Under the pieces are notes generated by a model. That model did no database searches, was not told the DNA's origin, and saw only the letters and a list, made by a program, of their open reading frames with translations. The translations under genes were made by a program, and so were the position numbers. This document shows, in pieces, positions 20,300 through 31,259 of a DNA stretch of 64,000 nt. Numbering within the stretch: the first letter of the stretch is position 1; each line of letters opens with the position of its first letter. Source of the stretch: Phlebotomus papatasi (Eukaryota; Arthropoda; Insecta; Diptera; Psychodidae); the NCBI RefSeq assembly GCF_024763615.1, contig NC_077223.1, positions 48,856,627 through 48,920,626 on the forward strand, written 5' to 3'.

Positions 20300-22128
20300 T
20301 AGGTGAGATTCTTAACAAAATCTCACCTACTATAATCCTAACAAAATTTCATGTCGTCCGATCGACCTCAAATTTGGCCAAAATGTGTTTCGCCACTTCC
20401 TGATTCCGAATATATATGTGGCTAAGTTACGTTCCCGGCCGGCCGGCCGGCCGGCCGGCCGCTCTTTGGAGCTTAATAGCTCCTAAACTAAAAAAGATAT
20501 CGACTTGCGGTTTTCGGCAAAAGTTATATATCGGGTGAAAATTGCAATTTGGTGCATAGACCACCCACCCCCCACCCCTCCTTCCGCCATTTTGAAGACC
20601 CCCCTTTTTTTGTTTTCTCAATAGCTCCGCCCCTATGGCATTCAGCGGACTCAAATTTTAGTATGTTATAGCTGGGCCTTAGAGCTTTCCATCAATACCA
20701 AACTTAAGGTCCCCCGACCCCCCTGACCCGAGCTATAAGGGTCCAAAAAAAATTTCTTAAAATGGCCATAACTCCGGTTCTAATTGTCAGAATTTAAAAA
20801 GTGAGGGCTTTTTGGAAAGCTCTCGTGAAATGCCACTTCCCCTTCTAACATCGCAAGTTCATAAAACCACCGCTAGGGGCGCTTTTTTTAAAAAGAAAAT
20901 TTTTAAATCTTAAAAGTTAAATAACTCAAAAATTCCATTGTGCATCGGGCTGAAAATTTAGTATGTTGTAGCCGTTGATTATACCTATCAAACAAAAAAA
21001 ACCTTAAGTCGATCCATAACCCCTGACCCGAGCTATAAGGGGTCAAAGTTCGAACATTGACCGGCCTCTATCTCCGGTTCTAATTAACATAGCGACCTAA
21101 ATTTTACCTTTTTGGTTTCGTCTCGATGAGCACTTTCAGATGGAAGTTCAAAAAGTCACCACAGATGGCGCTGTGATAGCGTCAAAATTCATCGAAATTC
21201 AAAGTCACTTTTCTCAAAAACGGCATTGTGCAAGTTAATGAAATTTTAGTATGTTGTAGTCCAGTCTAGGACGTTTCCAAAATGGTGCGTATGCGCGCTG
21301 TGGTTAAAACAGAACCGGAGATATAAGGGGTCAAAGTTCACAAAATTCAAAAAATCATATCTCCGGTTCTATGTGACCGATTTTGATGAGTGAGGGCTTA
21401 AACGAAAGATCTCACCAAATGCTACAACTTTCTGGAATATTTGAACTTCGTGGGACCAACACCAGGGGCGCCACAGTCGAAAAACCAATTTCAATATCAC
21501 ATAACCTCAATTATCTCGACTGTCGCTAAACCGATTTTGATGATTACTTCGACACAATTGTAGAACACATTTGTCTCTACATTTCGTCCATACATCATTT
21601 TCCGCTCAGACTACGCTATCACTCCGATTTTGCCGTTTAAGTGTGAAAAAAATGATTTTTCCCATAAAAACGCTTTGAAATCACTCAGATGCCAATTTGA
21701 CTGCCTCTACTCCACAAAGACACTTAAAATAGGGTTTTAAATGGAAAGTCCCACAAAATACAACAATTCTTTGAAATAGTTGAAGCTCAACAAATGACTA
21801 CTTGGGGCACTCTGGATGAAAAAACGAGTTAAGAAACAAAAAACCTCGCTTATCTTGGCTTCTGAGTAATCGATGAGATCATGTTCTATGGGAAAATTAT
21901 AGAGAACATTCTGGTCTACATTTCATCCATATATCACTTTTCTATCAGTTCATCCAAATCCTTGATATTTTGGTTTAAATACAAAATTTGTATAATTTCA
22001 CGAATTTGATTCAAGATAACTGAATGGCGTCTCCCAACTTCAGCTCTAAATCGAATTTGCATGCACTCCGAGTTAGCTCACGTTAAGAATCTCACCTACA
22101 TAAGCCGGTTAGGATTATCTGTCCCTTT
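20300..22128. mobile_element. 1.8-kb dispersed repeat, copy 2
   Basis: Same orientation and full length as 13571-15384. The chief length difference is the (CCGG)n tract (20434-20461), about twice as long as in copy 1, plus single-base changes. Flanks differ completely between the copies (left after TATTAGG, right after GTCCCTTT), which fixes the ends to within a few bases. No ORF longer than 75 codons, and those read the CCGG tract. Likely a recently mobile non-autonomous element of unknown class. Confidence 0.85.
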
Positions 22129-22394
22129 CTGTTCACAAATACATTATTTTCTGGTGCCATTAAGGGGTGTGCCGATAATCTACAAGACAATACTTTAAAA
22201 TTTGACCAATTTGCAATAAAAGCATTTTTGAAAGAAATGATAAGGTTTTCGGGCTATATTGCAGAGCAACTGTCGGTTAATTTTTTTTATTGTCATCTAA
22301 ATGTGATCAACTTACCGCTCATATAAAAGAATAGTTCTAATTGTTAATTAGAACGCGAAATGCAGCCCGGTAAATTTTGGAAATTTACCTTGTT

Positions 22395-23343
22395 CTTCAG
22401 GGGTTTCCAAATGGGGAACTTTTGAAATTAGATTTTTTCCTATTTTTAAATAAAAGTGAGTCTTATCATCATATTTTTTTAGCTTCACATTTGCTTTATA
22501 TCATGATAATGCAAAAGACACACTTATAACTTAAGCCAACAGAGGTCTTACCATTGTAATCAAAATGATCAAAATAATGATTAAACGACATTTCCATAAG
22601 TTCCTGACTAATCCACGTCTCGGTTTAGGATGAGAAACAGCTTAGTTAATGGGAAATTGATGGAAATTTAGTCAAATCATTACTTTTATTACAATCTTGT
22701 TAAGCCGTTGCTCGACTTAACCCATTCCTTACCATGGTATGGCAAATTGAGTGATTTTAGATGATTTATTCCAGGGAAATTAATATCCGAATTTATGTCG
22801 GGAATGGATGTTACTTTAGTCCTTCAATTACTAGGAAAAAATAGCCCGACAGAGATGGGAATACATGTTGTTGTTCTTTTCTCGCTTCGCGTGAAGTCAA
22901 GCACAAATTTTGCTCAAAATGGCGGACGGAAAATTCGACATCCCGTCGAATTTGTTAAAATTGACCTTCATCCTCTTTCCTGATTTGGATTCTGGTTGCC
23001 TATGTGTTTTCTTGGATAGTTACTCTATCTAAAGCAATAGAGTTTGTAATGAATTAATATACAGAATTTAAATTTAGTGACCGTTAAGACGCGTGTTTGA
23101 GGGCGGATCCCTGCGCCCCCATAATGAATAAAAAGTTTTTCTTTTCAAAAAATTCATCTATTAACCTGTAGGAAACTAATCCCAAAATATGAACATTCTA
23201 TCTCAAGTTTTTCCTGGTACATTGATTGAATGGGTTAAGTCGTAAGTATATTTAGGGCATAAAATACAGTTCAATTTAAAAATAAAAGTAAAAATTGTAA
23301 TTTCAAAAATTGCCTCATTTAAAAAATGCCCCACTTCTCCTTA
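22395..23343. mobile_element. Decayed relative of the 33973 MITE family, interrupted
   Basis: At 22412-22480 the text AATGGGGAACTTTTGAAATTA and TTTTTCCTATTTTTAAATAA, then GAGTCTTATCATCATAT, matches the left half of 33973-34186. At 23296-23341 TGCCTCATTTAAAAAATGCC then CCACTTCTCC matches its right end. The middle holds the TTAAGCC-type MITE (22516-22722) and other DNA. Boundaries approximate. Confidence 0.4.
22516..22722. mobile_element. Diverged MITE, TTAAGCC family copy 1
   Basis: Shares a run of words with the reverse complement of 34310-34516: ACACTTATAACTTAAGCC, TTTCCATAAGTTCCTGACTA, ATCCACGTCTCGGTTTAGG, CTTAGTTAATGG. The ends hold ACTTAAGCC and TTAAGCCG in inverted sense. About 205 bp. 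Copies are old (roughly 70-75% by eye). No clear target duplication. Confidence 0.5.
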
Positions 23344-24364
23344 CCTCAATTTTCTTAGTTTTTAAAAAGTATTAAGTGCAGCTTTAACATATTAAAATTT
23401 CAGACCGATTCATGAGACAAGGCCAGAGTTAAATTAGTTTTAAAAATATCTAAGTCATGTGATCGAGCATTTAGCGAAGTTGGAACTTCTTAGTTTATAC
23501 CATTTATTTTTCATAAGATGTTTTAGTTAGTCAATCCAGACTTTTATTCTTCAAGATTATTTATTATCCTTTTGTTTTATGCGATTTTAATGTGTTTTGT
23601 CACCCTTATTTTCCTTCCTGTCTACCAATAAAGTCATTTGTGAATCATGATATATATGAAAATGTATGTGGATTATAAAAGTAATTGTCTTATTCAAGGG
23701 GGGATATAAATTTGAACCTAAAAACAAAGTAGGAAGGAAAAGAAAAAATGCTTTAGCAACACCCCTTCTATGTTTTTAAATAAAAAAAACTATAGGGATG
23801 CACCTCTTGTTTGTGAATGAATATAAGAATTATTAATTGACGAGTGATACTTTATGCTAATAATTGCTATTTTTGTAAATATATTTCGAACTCACATTTT
23901 CAGACTTCTATCCCAACAAAAAATACTTATTTTCCTTAGAAAAAAAAACTATCTTTTCATTATTTATTTTTTCCGTTACAGTCACATATATCAGAAAAGG
24001 CCTATATTATTCCTGATTAATCCCGCTTTTCTATCTAAATCCGAAAGTATACCCCCGTCATATCAAGTACAAAATACCGCATTGAATTTTAATATTTTCC
24101 GCTAAAAGATTTCCGTAATACAATGAAATTTATTTTCTGCTTCAGCAGATAAATTCTCCATTCAATTTTCTCATCGGTGTGATTTTTCAAAATGAAACAA
24201 TGGCATAGAAATAATTTTCAAATAAGCTCCAATGCATTAAATGGAAATGTGTTTGTTCAACAGATATAAATACACGATTTCATAATTTTGTGAAAACTAT
24301 ACTGGTTTATTGCCATTCAGAATTCACAATTGATGCTATTGTAATTTATATTAGCCTCCCCTAT
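23344..24364. other. AT-rich DNA, nothing recognised
   Basis: No repeat copy elsewhere in the window and no convincing ORF. The 83-codon frame at 23854-24105 is rich in F, I, L and N as expected from AT-rich noncoding DNA. Confidence 0.45.
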
Positions 24365-24366
24365 TA

Positions 24367-24591
24367 GGGGAAAGTACTCTCCCTTCGCACGTTCATGCCT
24401 TCGAATAATATGATATTCTTTTACTTTACCTAAGGGATTTCCACATGATTGTCACATAATTATCAATAATTGATAATAAGTTAATTAATAATTAATAAAA
24501 ATATTCAAGTCTTTTAGGAAAACTTGAAGAAAATTCACATTATTCGAAGGCATGAACGTTCGAAGGGAGAGTACTTTCCCCTATAGGTGTA
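24367..24591. mobile_element. TA-flanked MITE, GGGGAAAGTACTCTCCC ends
   Basis: Left GGGGAAAGTACTCTCCCTTC then GCACGTTCATGCCTTCGAAT; right ATTCGAAGGCATGAACGTTC then GAAGGGAGAGTACTTTCCCC. TA flanks (24365-24366, 24592-24593). Near-perfect TIR of about 43 bp, 225 bp total. The word CCTTCG occurs twice in the TIR at 16-bp spacing. No coding capacity. Confidence 0.9.
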
Positions 24592-24689
24592 ACCGGTGTA
24601 ACGAAATTCAATGGTCTTCAATCAGATTCAATTTCTTTTATTTCTATGAATTTTAAGATAATAATTTTGTCATTATACACATTATATGT

Positions 24690-25170
24690 TATTTCACTGC
24701 TCGAACTCCACGGAGTGAGCAGTATATAATCCCTCGATTTTTTTTCCCCAAAATTTCCACCTTACATCCCCACCCACCAGACGATTTATGAGAAATGTCG
24801 TCCCGCTGTTTGTCCGTCTGTCCGTCTGTTCATCCGACTGTAGACGAACATTTCGTCTACATACGAAAATACCGTTGAATCATTACTAATGACGGTTTTT
24901 CAAGGTCAAAGGTTAAAAAGACACTAGAGTGCGCATTTTTCAAGCGAATGGTATCATGTTTGGGTTCGTTGAAAAGGTCTTGAAATTTGCTATAAAAAGG
25001 ACCGATTCCAATCGATTTTGAATCGGTTCTGAACCGGTTCATAGCCAATAAAAAATTTTTATGCGAAAATCAATTCTATTGCTTTTTAAACAATTTTGAA
25101 GAATCTTTTGAATGATTTATGAATCAGTTCAAATCGGTTGAAAACCTGTAAACCTAGGACGCTTTGCCAC
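24690..25170. repeat. Dispersed repeat with CTGCTCGAACTCCACGGAGT hairpin
   Basis: Begins with a stem-loop CTGCTC...GAGCAG around GAACTCCACGGAGT (24697-24722). Next come a CCGTCTGT-type short tandem (24812-24845), a GACGAACATTTCGTC palindrome, AAATACCGTTGAATCATTAC, AAGGTCAAAGGTTAAAAAG, and the GAATCGGTTCTGAACCGGTT block. Relatives with the same word order: 27870-28350, 41636-42170, 47100-47440 and 57990-58600 (inverted). The hairpin motif also occurs near 6393, 13167 and 30455. Class unknown. Confidence 0.6.
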
Positions 25171-26686
25171 TCCTTTTTTTAAATTAATTGTTGGGGGAAT
25201 AAAATTAAGCAATGATTGCCGAACTAGCTAATTTTATATTTTTGGCAGTATTGAAGTGAATTATGATGAGTAATTTTTAAATTTATATACAAATTACTGA
25301 AATATAATTTATGTTAAGAAGCAATCCAACCAAGAATTAAGATTCAAATTTTTTGATGGCTTAAATATTACTTTCCAGCATTTTATCTTTACATAGAAAC
25401 ATCTTATTGTTTTTGCGTTCTCAATAACTTTTTTGACTTGCTGTTAAAATTAAATGTTAGAGGCAGACACTAATGCCACGAGTTGGAGTATTCCGTAAAA
25501 TTGGAATTGGTTGGAATTTAGAATGTTTTGCGACCCCTATTTTATAAAATTGAACTTAATTAATTTTTTTGACAAAATAATTATTCACTTAAATAAAATT
25601 AATAAATTCTGACCAAATCTGCTTTTACCATAGAATTTCCCGAAATCCTAAAAATAATTGAAATCATACACAGTATCACAATAAAATTGGATGATTTCGT
25701 TACATATTCTATTTAACATTGAATTAAGTGAATAGAAATAAAAAAATCTACTTCAAAGTAGAAAAGTATTTGTGTAATTCACCCCCTGAACCTCCTGACT
25801 CTTTCGAGAACTCTTGTCTACTATCTCATGGAAGAAACTAAGCAATTTTCCTGACTCTGAAGTACGGATATTCTGTATGGCAAGAATTCACCCCCGTATC
25901 CAGTGGACAAGCAAAGTGAAATATCCTTTTATCCATCAACCGTCGTCCACACAATGGTGTTTAGTGATGGCAATTTATCACTTCAACAGGCACTACAAAA
26001 AATTCCTCTATCCTCCTTCAATGCCATTGGCATAATCACGAGTCGAGCGAAATGGTTTGAGTTAGATGTGGTGTCATTAATCACCTGATAATGGGCCCAA
26101 TTAAAGCTTCTGGAGCTGTAAAATCATTTCACACATTGAGCGACACAGCAAGAGATTTTCCCTCTCAGTCCTCAACACTGTAAAAGCCATCCGTTTTCAA
26201 CCCTATTTTGGGAGCTATTCAAAAAAAAATCAACTATGGGAAAAAACACCCACTGAATCGTGAGAAAAAGACAGAAAAAATCATTATGTTCCAAAGTATT
26301 TTCGATTGTACCCGAAAAAAGTACACTAACGATTAAACTGAGATTCGAAAAATTCATGACTCATCCCTGAAAATATTACCATAAAGTGGTGGGAAATATA
26401 GAGGTAGGAAAAGTAATTTCCGGTTATTTCTCTATTTATCTGCAATTAAAATATCCATGCAAATAAAATATATATTTGTAGTTGTAAAAACGAGTGGCAG
26501 CAGTGTTTCAGCTTTGCAGTTTGCTTGAACTCATGACATAAATATGGGTAAAACATTTTTGGTAAGTAAATTAGAAAATTTCGTAAATTGGTAAATTTGG
26601 TAAGTAAAAAATTAAAATTCGTCAGCAAAAAGAATCAAAATAGTTCGTAATTTTCTAATTTTCCCTTTGCTAATAATATTTGACTA
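25171..26686. other. Single-copy-looking DNA, no supported gene
   Basis: A more complex stretch lies at 25790-26110 with overlapping 73- and 61-codon frames on the plus strand, neither recognisable. No inverted termini or repeat copies. Confidence 0.4.
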
Positions 26687-26688
26687 TA

Positions 26689-26943
26689 CACTGAGTGAGA
26701 GAAATCCGAAAAAGTTAAAATAACATTCCGGAAATGTTAATTTTACCCTGCAGCATTGATCCAAAATCGGTATAAATATTACTCTTTTTATGTGTATTAG
26801 GGGTTAAAGTTACCCTTTTTAATGTTAATTTTACCCTTAAAAGGTGTAAAATTAACATTAAAAATGTTGATATATTTTTACACCTAAAAAGTGTTAAAGT
26901 TCTGGTGAAAAAATGTTAATCGCACCCTCTTTTTTTCTCAGTG
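26689..26943. mobile_element. MITE family CACTGAG...CTCAGTG, copy 1
   Basis: Starts CACTGAGTGAGAGAAATCCG and ends TTTTTTTCTCAGTG, flanked by TA (26687-26688, 26944-26945). The inside has the inverted pair GTTAATTTTACCCTT and AAGGTGTAAAATTAACATT. Copies at 53116-53369 and 54199-54453. About 255 bp, non-autonomous. Confidence 0.85.
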
Positions 26944-27213
26944 TACTTTCCAATTTTTATTTTTTACTTAACATTTTTCATTTTTACCAAAATACTTATC
27001 AATCTTCTGTAGCTCTTAAGACTTGGAAGGACCCTAGTGGCACCAGCTGCCAATTTAGTTTTCAATTTTACTTTTTATAATGAAGAATATATCATTTCGC
27101 CTGGAGGCCTGATTGAATGCGTGAAGAATTTATCTGGCTATTTTTTCATTATAAAATTTTTAATATAAATTAAATATTAATGTAAATATATTGCAAAAAC
27201 AAAAAACTTCACT

Positions 27214-27845
27214 CGGAAGGACCAAGTGGCAGTTGCTGCTATAAATGCATTTTATATGGGAGTTTGACGTTTTGCAGATGTAATTTTCTTAATTGTTAAT
27301 GTGTAAAAGCCTTAAAAGAACAGTTTGAAAGTGTTTTTGCAAATTATTGAGAACAAAAATAATGAAAATTCAGTGAATTACTTTGACCGTAAAATGTTCG
27401 ATGAAAAAGCATTACTCTATGTTTCTGTTATGAAAACATCGAATGGTTGGAAATATTTAGATACAGTAACCAAGGAGATGAAATTTCTGATTCAGACACA
27501 TGAAAAGAATTGACTAAAGCTCCGAGTATTAAAATATCTGTAAAAATATCAAAATATTTTGTACAAGGGGTACCTCGTTCCCATTTTTTCTGACAAGGGT
27601 TTCTGGTTTCTCGGGTTTCGCTATGCAATTTTTGGGTTTCTCGATTTTCGCGATGCAATTTTTGGGTTTCTCGGGTTTCGCGATGCAATTTTTGGGTTTC
27701 TCGGGTTTCGCGATGCAATTTTTGGGTTTCTCGGGTTTCGCGAAGCATTTCTCGGACAATTGACGAGGGTTTCTCAATATGAGTTACCCCTTGATTTTGT
27801 AAAATCCAATAAATGGCAGCGGCTGCCACTTGGTCCCTCCGTGAC
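27214..27845. mobile_element. TIR element GGAAGGACCAAGTGGCAG with internal minisatellite
   Basis: Left GGAAGGACCAAGTGGCAGTT then GCTGCTATAAATG; right AATGGCAGCGGCTGCCACTT then GGTCCCTCCG, an imperfect inverted repeat of about 30 bp. A further related end lies at 27027-27056 (TTGGAAGGACCCTAGTGGCA), suggesting a second, broken copy next to it. The body carries a 62-codon plus frame (27325-27513) of unknown nature and the 30-bp minisatellite. No clean target duplication. Confidence 0.55.
27598..27765. repeat. 30-bp minisatellite, about five units
   Basis: Unit TTTTTGGGTTTCTCGGGTTT then CGCGATGCAA, 30 bp, with almost identical units at 27627-27745 and diverged flanking units. Because 30 is a multiple of three, the minus frame reads a 10-residue repeat (RETRETQKLH) and the plus frame FGFLGFRDAI. 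These are consequences of the repeat length and not evidence of a protein. Confidence 0.9.
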
Positions 27846-27869
27846 ATTTTTAGTTAGGGTTCTACGAAG

Positions 27870-28350
27870 AGTTAAATATTATATACCCCCGTGATCTTGC
27901 ATTATTTGTTTGGGCTCGATGGAAAGGTCTTGAGATTCTTGACAAAACTGAACTGGTTACAATCGGTTATGAACCGGTTATGAGTCGATAATGAGCCAAT
28001 AATTATTCCCCAAAATCAATTGTACTACACCCACTTTTTCATGCCCTCTGATCGAACTCAAAGTTTTTCAAAGTGTGTTCTCAACTTCTTGATTACGAAT
28101 ATATGGGAAAACAAAAACTTTTCTGACCGTTCCTCCTCCGTATAAAATTTCAAAATTATAATAAGCCCCTTAGTACTTGCACTATTTTGAGGATATTCAT
28201 TAATGTTTTCTCAATGACTCCACTCTCATTCCCTGGGTTCAGTTAAAATTGTAGTATACTTGTGCTTAGAACTTTCAAACAAACCTAACAGAACCCACAT
28301 GCGATATAAAGTATTACTACTTTAATTCACAAAATGTGATGATTCAGGAT
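27870..28350. repeat. Dispersed repeat, relative of 24690-25170 and of the 1.8-kb repeat
   Basis: GTTTGGGCTCGATGGAAAGG then TCTTGAGATTC and CAATCGGTTATGAACCGGTT match the 24.7-kb copy. Directly after it CCCTCTGATCGAACTCAAAG and GTGTTCTCAACTTCTTGATT then ACGAATATATG match the start of the 1.8-kb repeat (CCGATCGACCTCAAATTTGG, CACTTCCTGATTCCGAATAT). This copy links the two families into one superfamily. Confidence 0.5.
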
Positions 28351-30280
28351 GATGTTAATCGACTTTGTGAAGTTTGAACAGCAAGAACACAAATTTTGAC
28401 CTGATCTTCTCCTCATTTATCACTCTTGCACTGCGCTTTTTGTGGAGTGTCATTTTTCCAACGAAAAAGTATTTAAAGTTTTCACAAAATGCAAGAATTG
28501 TCTTTTATGTTTCAAGTTTGTCAGATGGCCACTATAAAGTCAAACATCAGACTTATAGCACAACAGCTTTAGATCGTCCACCGAAAAATACAATATTTAT
28601 AAGAAAAAATTGTATCAAGTCCAAAAAGAAAAACGAAAATTTTTCTGTGGCTTTCGTATTTGATAAATATTTTTATCGCTATCTACTTAAGTAGCCTTAA
28701 AAACAGACAGAAGCCAAAATTCATCGCCAAGTGCATATATTGTTAGTAAGTTTCTTTTTTGCCCTGAGAATTTGAACTATGGAGTTGAACATATCAAGGA
28801 GTTGGGTGTTGGCTTGGGGTCTGTGAAATACTCAGCTATTCGTATCACGTTTTGTAAAATTTTTCATTTGAAGAGTTTACAAGAGACGACTAAACCCCTC
28901 TCACATAGTCTACCTTCATTTTTCCCAGGGAAAAGCATAAGTGAACGAAGGGTGGGAAAAGAACCCTCTTTCGTGGCTTCAAGGCTCACACTGCGTTCTT
29001 CGTCTTCGTGTTCATGAGGGTGGATCAAGAGGGTGGCGTCTTTTTCTCTATGTGCCTGAGAAAAAAAGCACAAGGATGACGCCGAAGGGTGCACAAGGGA
29101 TGGAGGTGAATTTCCAACATTTAAAGAGTCTCCTTGAGAAAACACTGTGTGTATCCTTTCTGAAGGAAGTGTTTGTACAAACGCACGTAATATGTGAATG
29201 TATCCTCGAAGTCACCCGTTGAAACCATCCCCCAGAATTTGCTTCTGCAAAACTAGGACTTATTCTTTCGTATATATGTACATACTTGTGTCATAGTAAA
29301 GGAAGGTACATAGAGTGTACATATTTTTTTTTACTTTTATAAATCTTTATAAATAATTTTTTTAATCATATTCAAAATGACAGTTAAACAATAAGAAACT
29401 GAACTCTGAAAAGGTTTTTTTGTTGTTCTGACTCTACTAAATACTAATCCTAAGGACCCTCTTAAAGGTAATGAAGGTTGAAGGAATTTAGAGTGTAATG
29501 TATAAAAAGATTGTTCCCGAGAAAGTACGTACTTCCCGATGAAGGGCTGCAACCAGAGTCTAAAAACGAAACCACAATAGCCTATGTCAAAAATTAAAAC
29601 CATGTACCTTCTGATGGAAGATATTCTATTTCTTACTTCAAGAAAAGTTTCAAGCCGCACCTATGCGATGTTTGCTTATACGGTAAGCAAAACCATGAAA
29701 TTGCGGATAGCCTATCCACAGAAACAAAATGTGAATGTTAGCTGATTTTCAGTAAAAGTTCCTATCTAATATTATAAATAGAATTCGAGTGGAGGTATAA
29801 GGAAACAGTATAGTGAATAATTTACTTCCCCTACACTTCACAAATTTTAATTTCAGTTTTAAAAAATAAAAACGTATAGGAGGATAAGCTGGTCCTGCAG
29901 ATTTTTTAAAAAAAATGTTTAAAATTGAGAAGATAGTTATATATATAATTTTGACTGGTTAAGTGTAATTGTTACATAATAATTTTGAAGACAAATTTTA
30001 AAAGACTCTTTGAATTTCTCCTTGAATTAGCTTTTCAAAACATATCATTTTATTGCCCGTCGACGTCATTGTATATAATGATGAAATAAAACTTTTTAAA
30101 TAAATCCTACTATACTTGAAAAAGTGGTTAATTAAGAGACTACCTCCACTTATTTGACTAAATTCAAATAATATGCTTCTGAAGGTTCTTTAGACCAAAA
30201 TGTAAAATAACCTCTTCAAAAAATGTTGATGTCTGTCGTACTTATGGAAAACACTTGAGTAAGAGGTGGTATTCTCAGCA
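28351..30280. other. Single-copy-looking DNA with a GC-richer island
   Basis: 28870-29225 is less AT-rich than its surroundings and has overlapping frames on both strands (81, 93 and 93 aa), so none is favoured. Nothing else recognised. A conserved noncoding or exon function cannot be excluded from this sequence alone. Confidence 0.35.
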
Positions 30281-30600
30281 AGTGCTCCTACTATAATCTC
30301 TACAAAAATTTATGTCATTTGATTGAGCTTAAATTTTATCGAAGTTGCTCCTGAATGTCGAACAAAAATTATTCCAGTTTAGACAAATAGAATTTTTTGT
30401 TATGCTTTGCAACCTTATCAATTCTAATTTCCGCCATTTAAGAACCTATCATACTCCTCGAACTTAGAGAGAGAGAGCAATATACATAATACGCTTTCTG
30501 TCAAGTTGTTACTTGTCTGGATATTAAATTGTTAAATAGATGGGATTGTAAAGGAATCGCACCTATTATATCATAACTTCAGATCTTCGGTAACTTCAAT
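30281..30600. repeat. Decayed scrap of the 1.8-kb/24.7-kb superfamily
   Basis: Has CTCCTACTATAATCTCTACA, then TGTCATTTGATTGAGCTTAA (compare the start of the 1.8-kb repeat), and CTCGAACTTAGAGAGAGAGC (compare the hairpin of the 24.7-kb family). Highly diverged, boundaries approximate. Confidence 0.35.
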
Positions 30601-30943
30601 ATTTCTAGAATCTATCTTATCTCTAAAAGTTTCTTCTTCATCACCTTAATCATCGTCTTCCCACCAAAAACCATGCCTTTTGGTTTATTTCGAATATGGC
30701 TAAAACGATTTCTTTTATTTTATGATATGGTTTGTTAATACTCCAAACGATCATTTAGAACAATATCTGAAAGACTTTATTGCTCAGCCAATTTGGCCAA
30801 ATTTGGGTTTATTGAAAGGATCTAAAATCTTCAATCTCATGGATCTGAATTAGTAATGGGTCGGTAAAATTCCCCTAGTTGATTATCTCTCTCGAACATT
30901 TCTTATATTTTCTTAGGCTTGTCACTAATTTCAATGCATTCAA

Positions 30944-31195
30944 AATACACACCTTTTAGACATGAATAATTTTATGAATTCGAAATTCACATATCTTTCT
31001 TTCTCAAAGATTCTTTATATCTGTCCCATTTTCGCACTTAAAATTTGATTGAACTAAATTGAATTTGTTGTGATACTTAAAAGAATAAGAAGAGTGAGAA
31101 AGAGTGGGACAGGCATATGCAAAATGTTTGAGAATACAAAGGATCTAAAGTTCGTTTACATGAAATTTTCCTATTCTAACAGGTATGCTGGAGCC
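30944..31195. mobile_element. Hairpin MITE family CACACCTTTTAGA, copy 1
   Basis: Long imperfect inverted repeat: TACACACCTTTTAGACATGA with GAATTCGAAATTCACATATC on the left is mirrored by AAGTTCGTTTACATGAAATT and AACAGGTATGCTGGAGCC on the right. Shares words with 44631-44891 (TTGATTGAACTAAATTGAAT and GAGAAAGAGTGGGACAG-like). Left end eroded. Confidence 0.55.
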
Positions 31196-31259
31196 ATTAC
31201 AATCTTATTTTAAATATTTTCGAGTCTTATAATTTGCGCCTCTCTGTGAATTTGTTGTA

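Noticed and set aside
23075..23125. Possible tRNA or SINE head near GACGCGTGTTTGAGGGCGGA
   Set aside because: Only a few bases fit the box consensus and no cloverleaf can be drawn.
27428..27847. Protein with RETRETQKLH tandem repeats
   Set aside because: The peptide repeat is a by-product of a 30-bp minisatellite whose unit length is divisible by three; the frame extends out of the repeat into a transposon terminus.
28772..29222. Three overlapping ORFs of 81-93 codons in a GC-richer island
   Set aside because: Both strands are open over the same DNA, none has a motif, and no splice or promoter signal decides between them.
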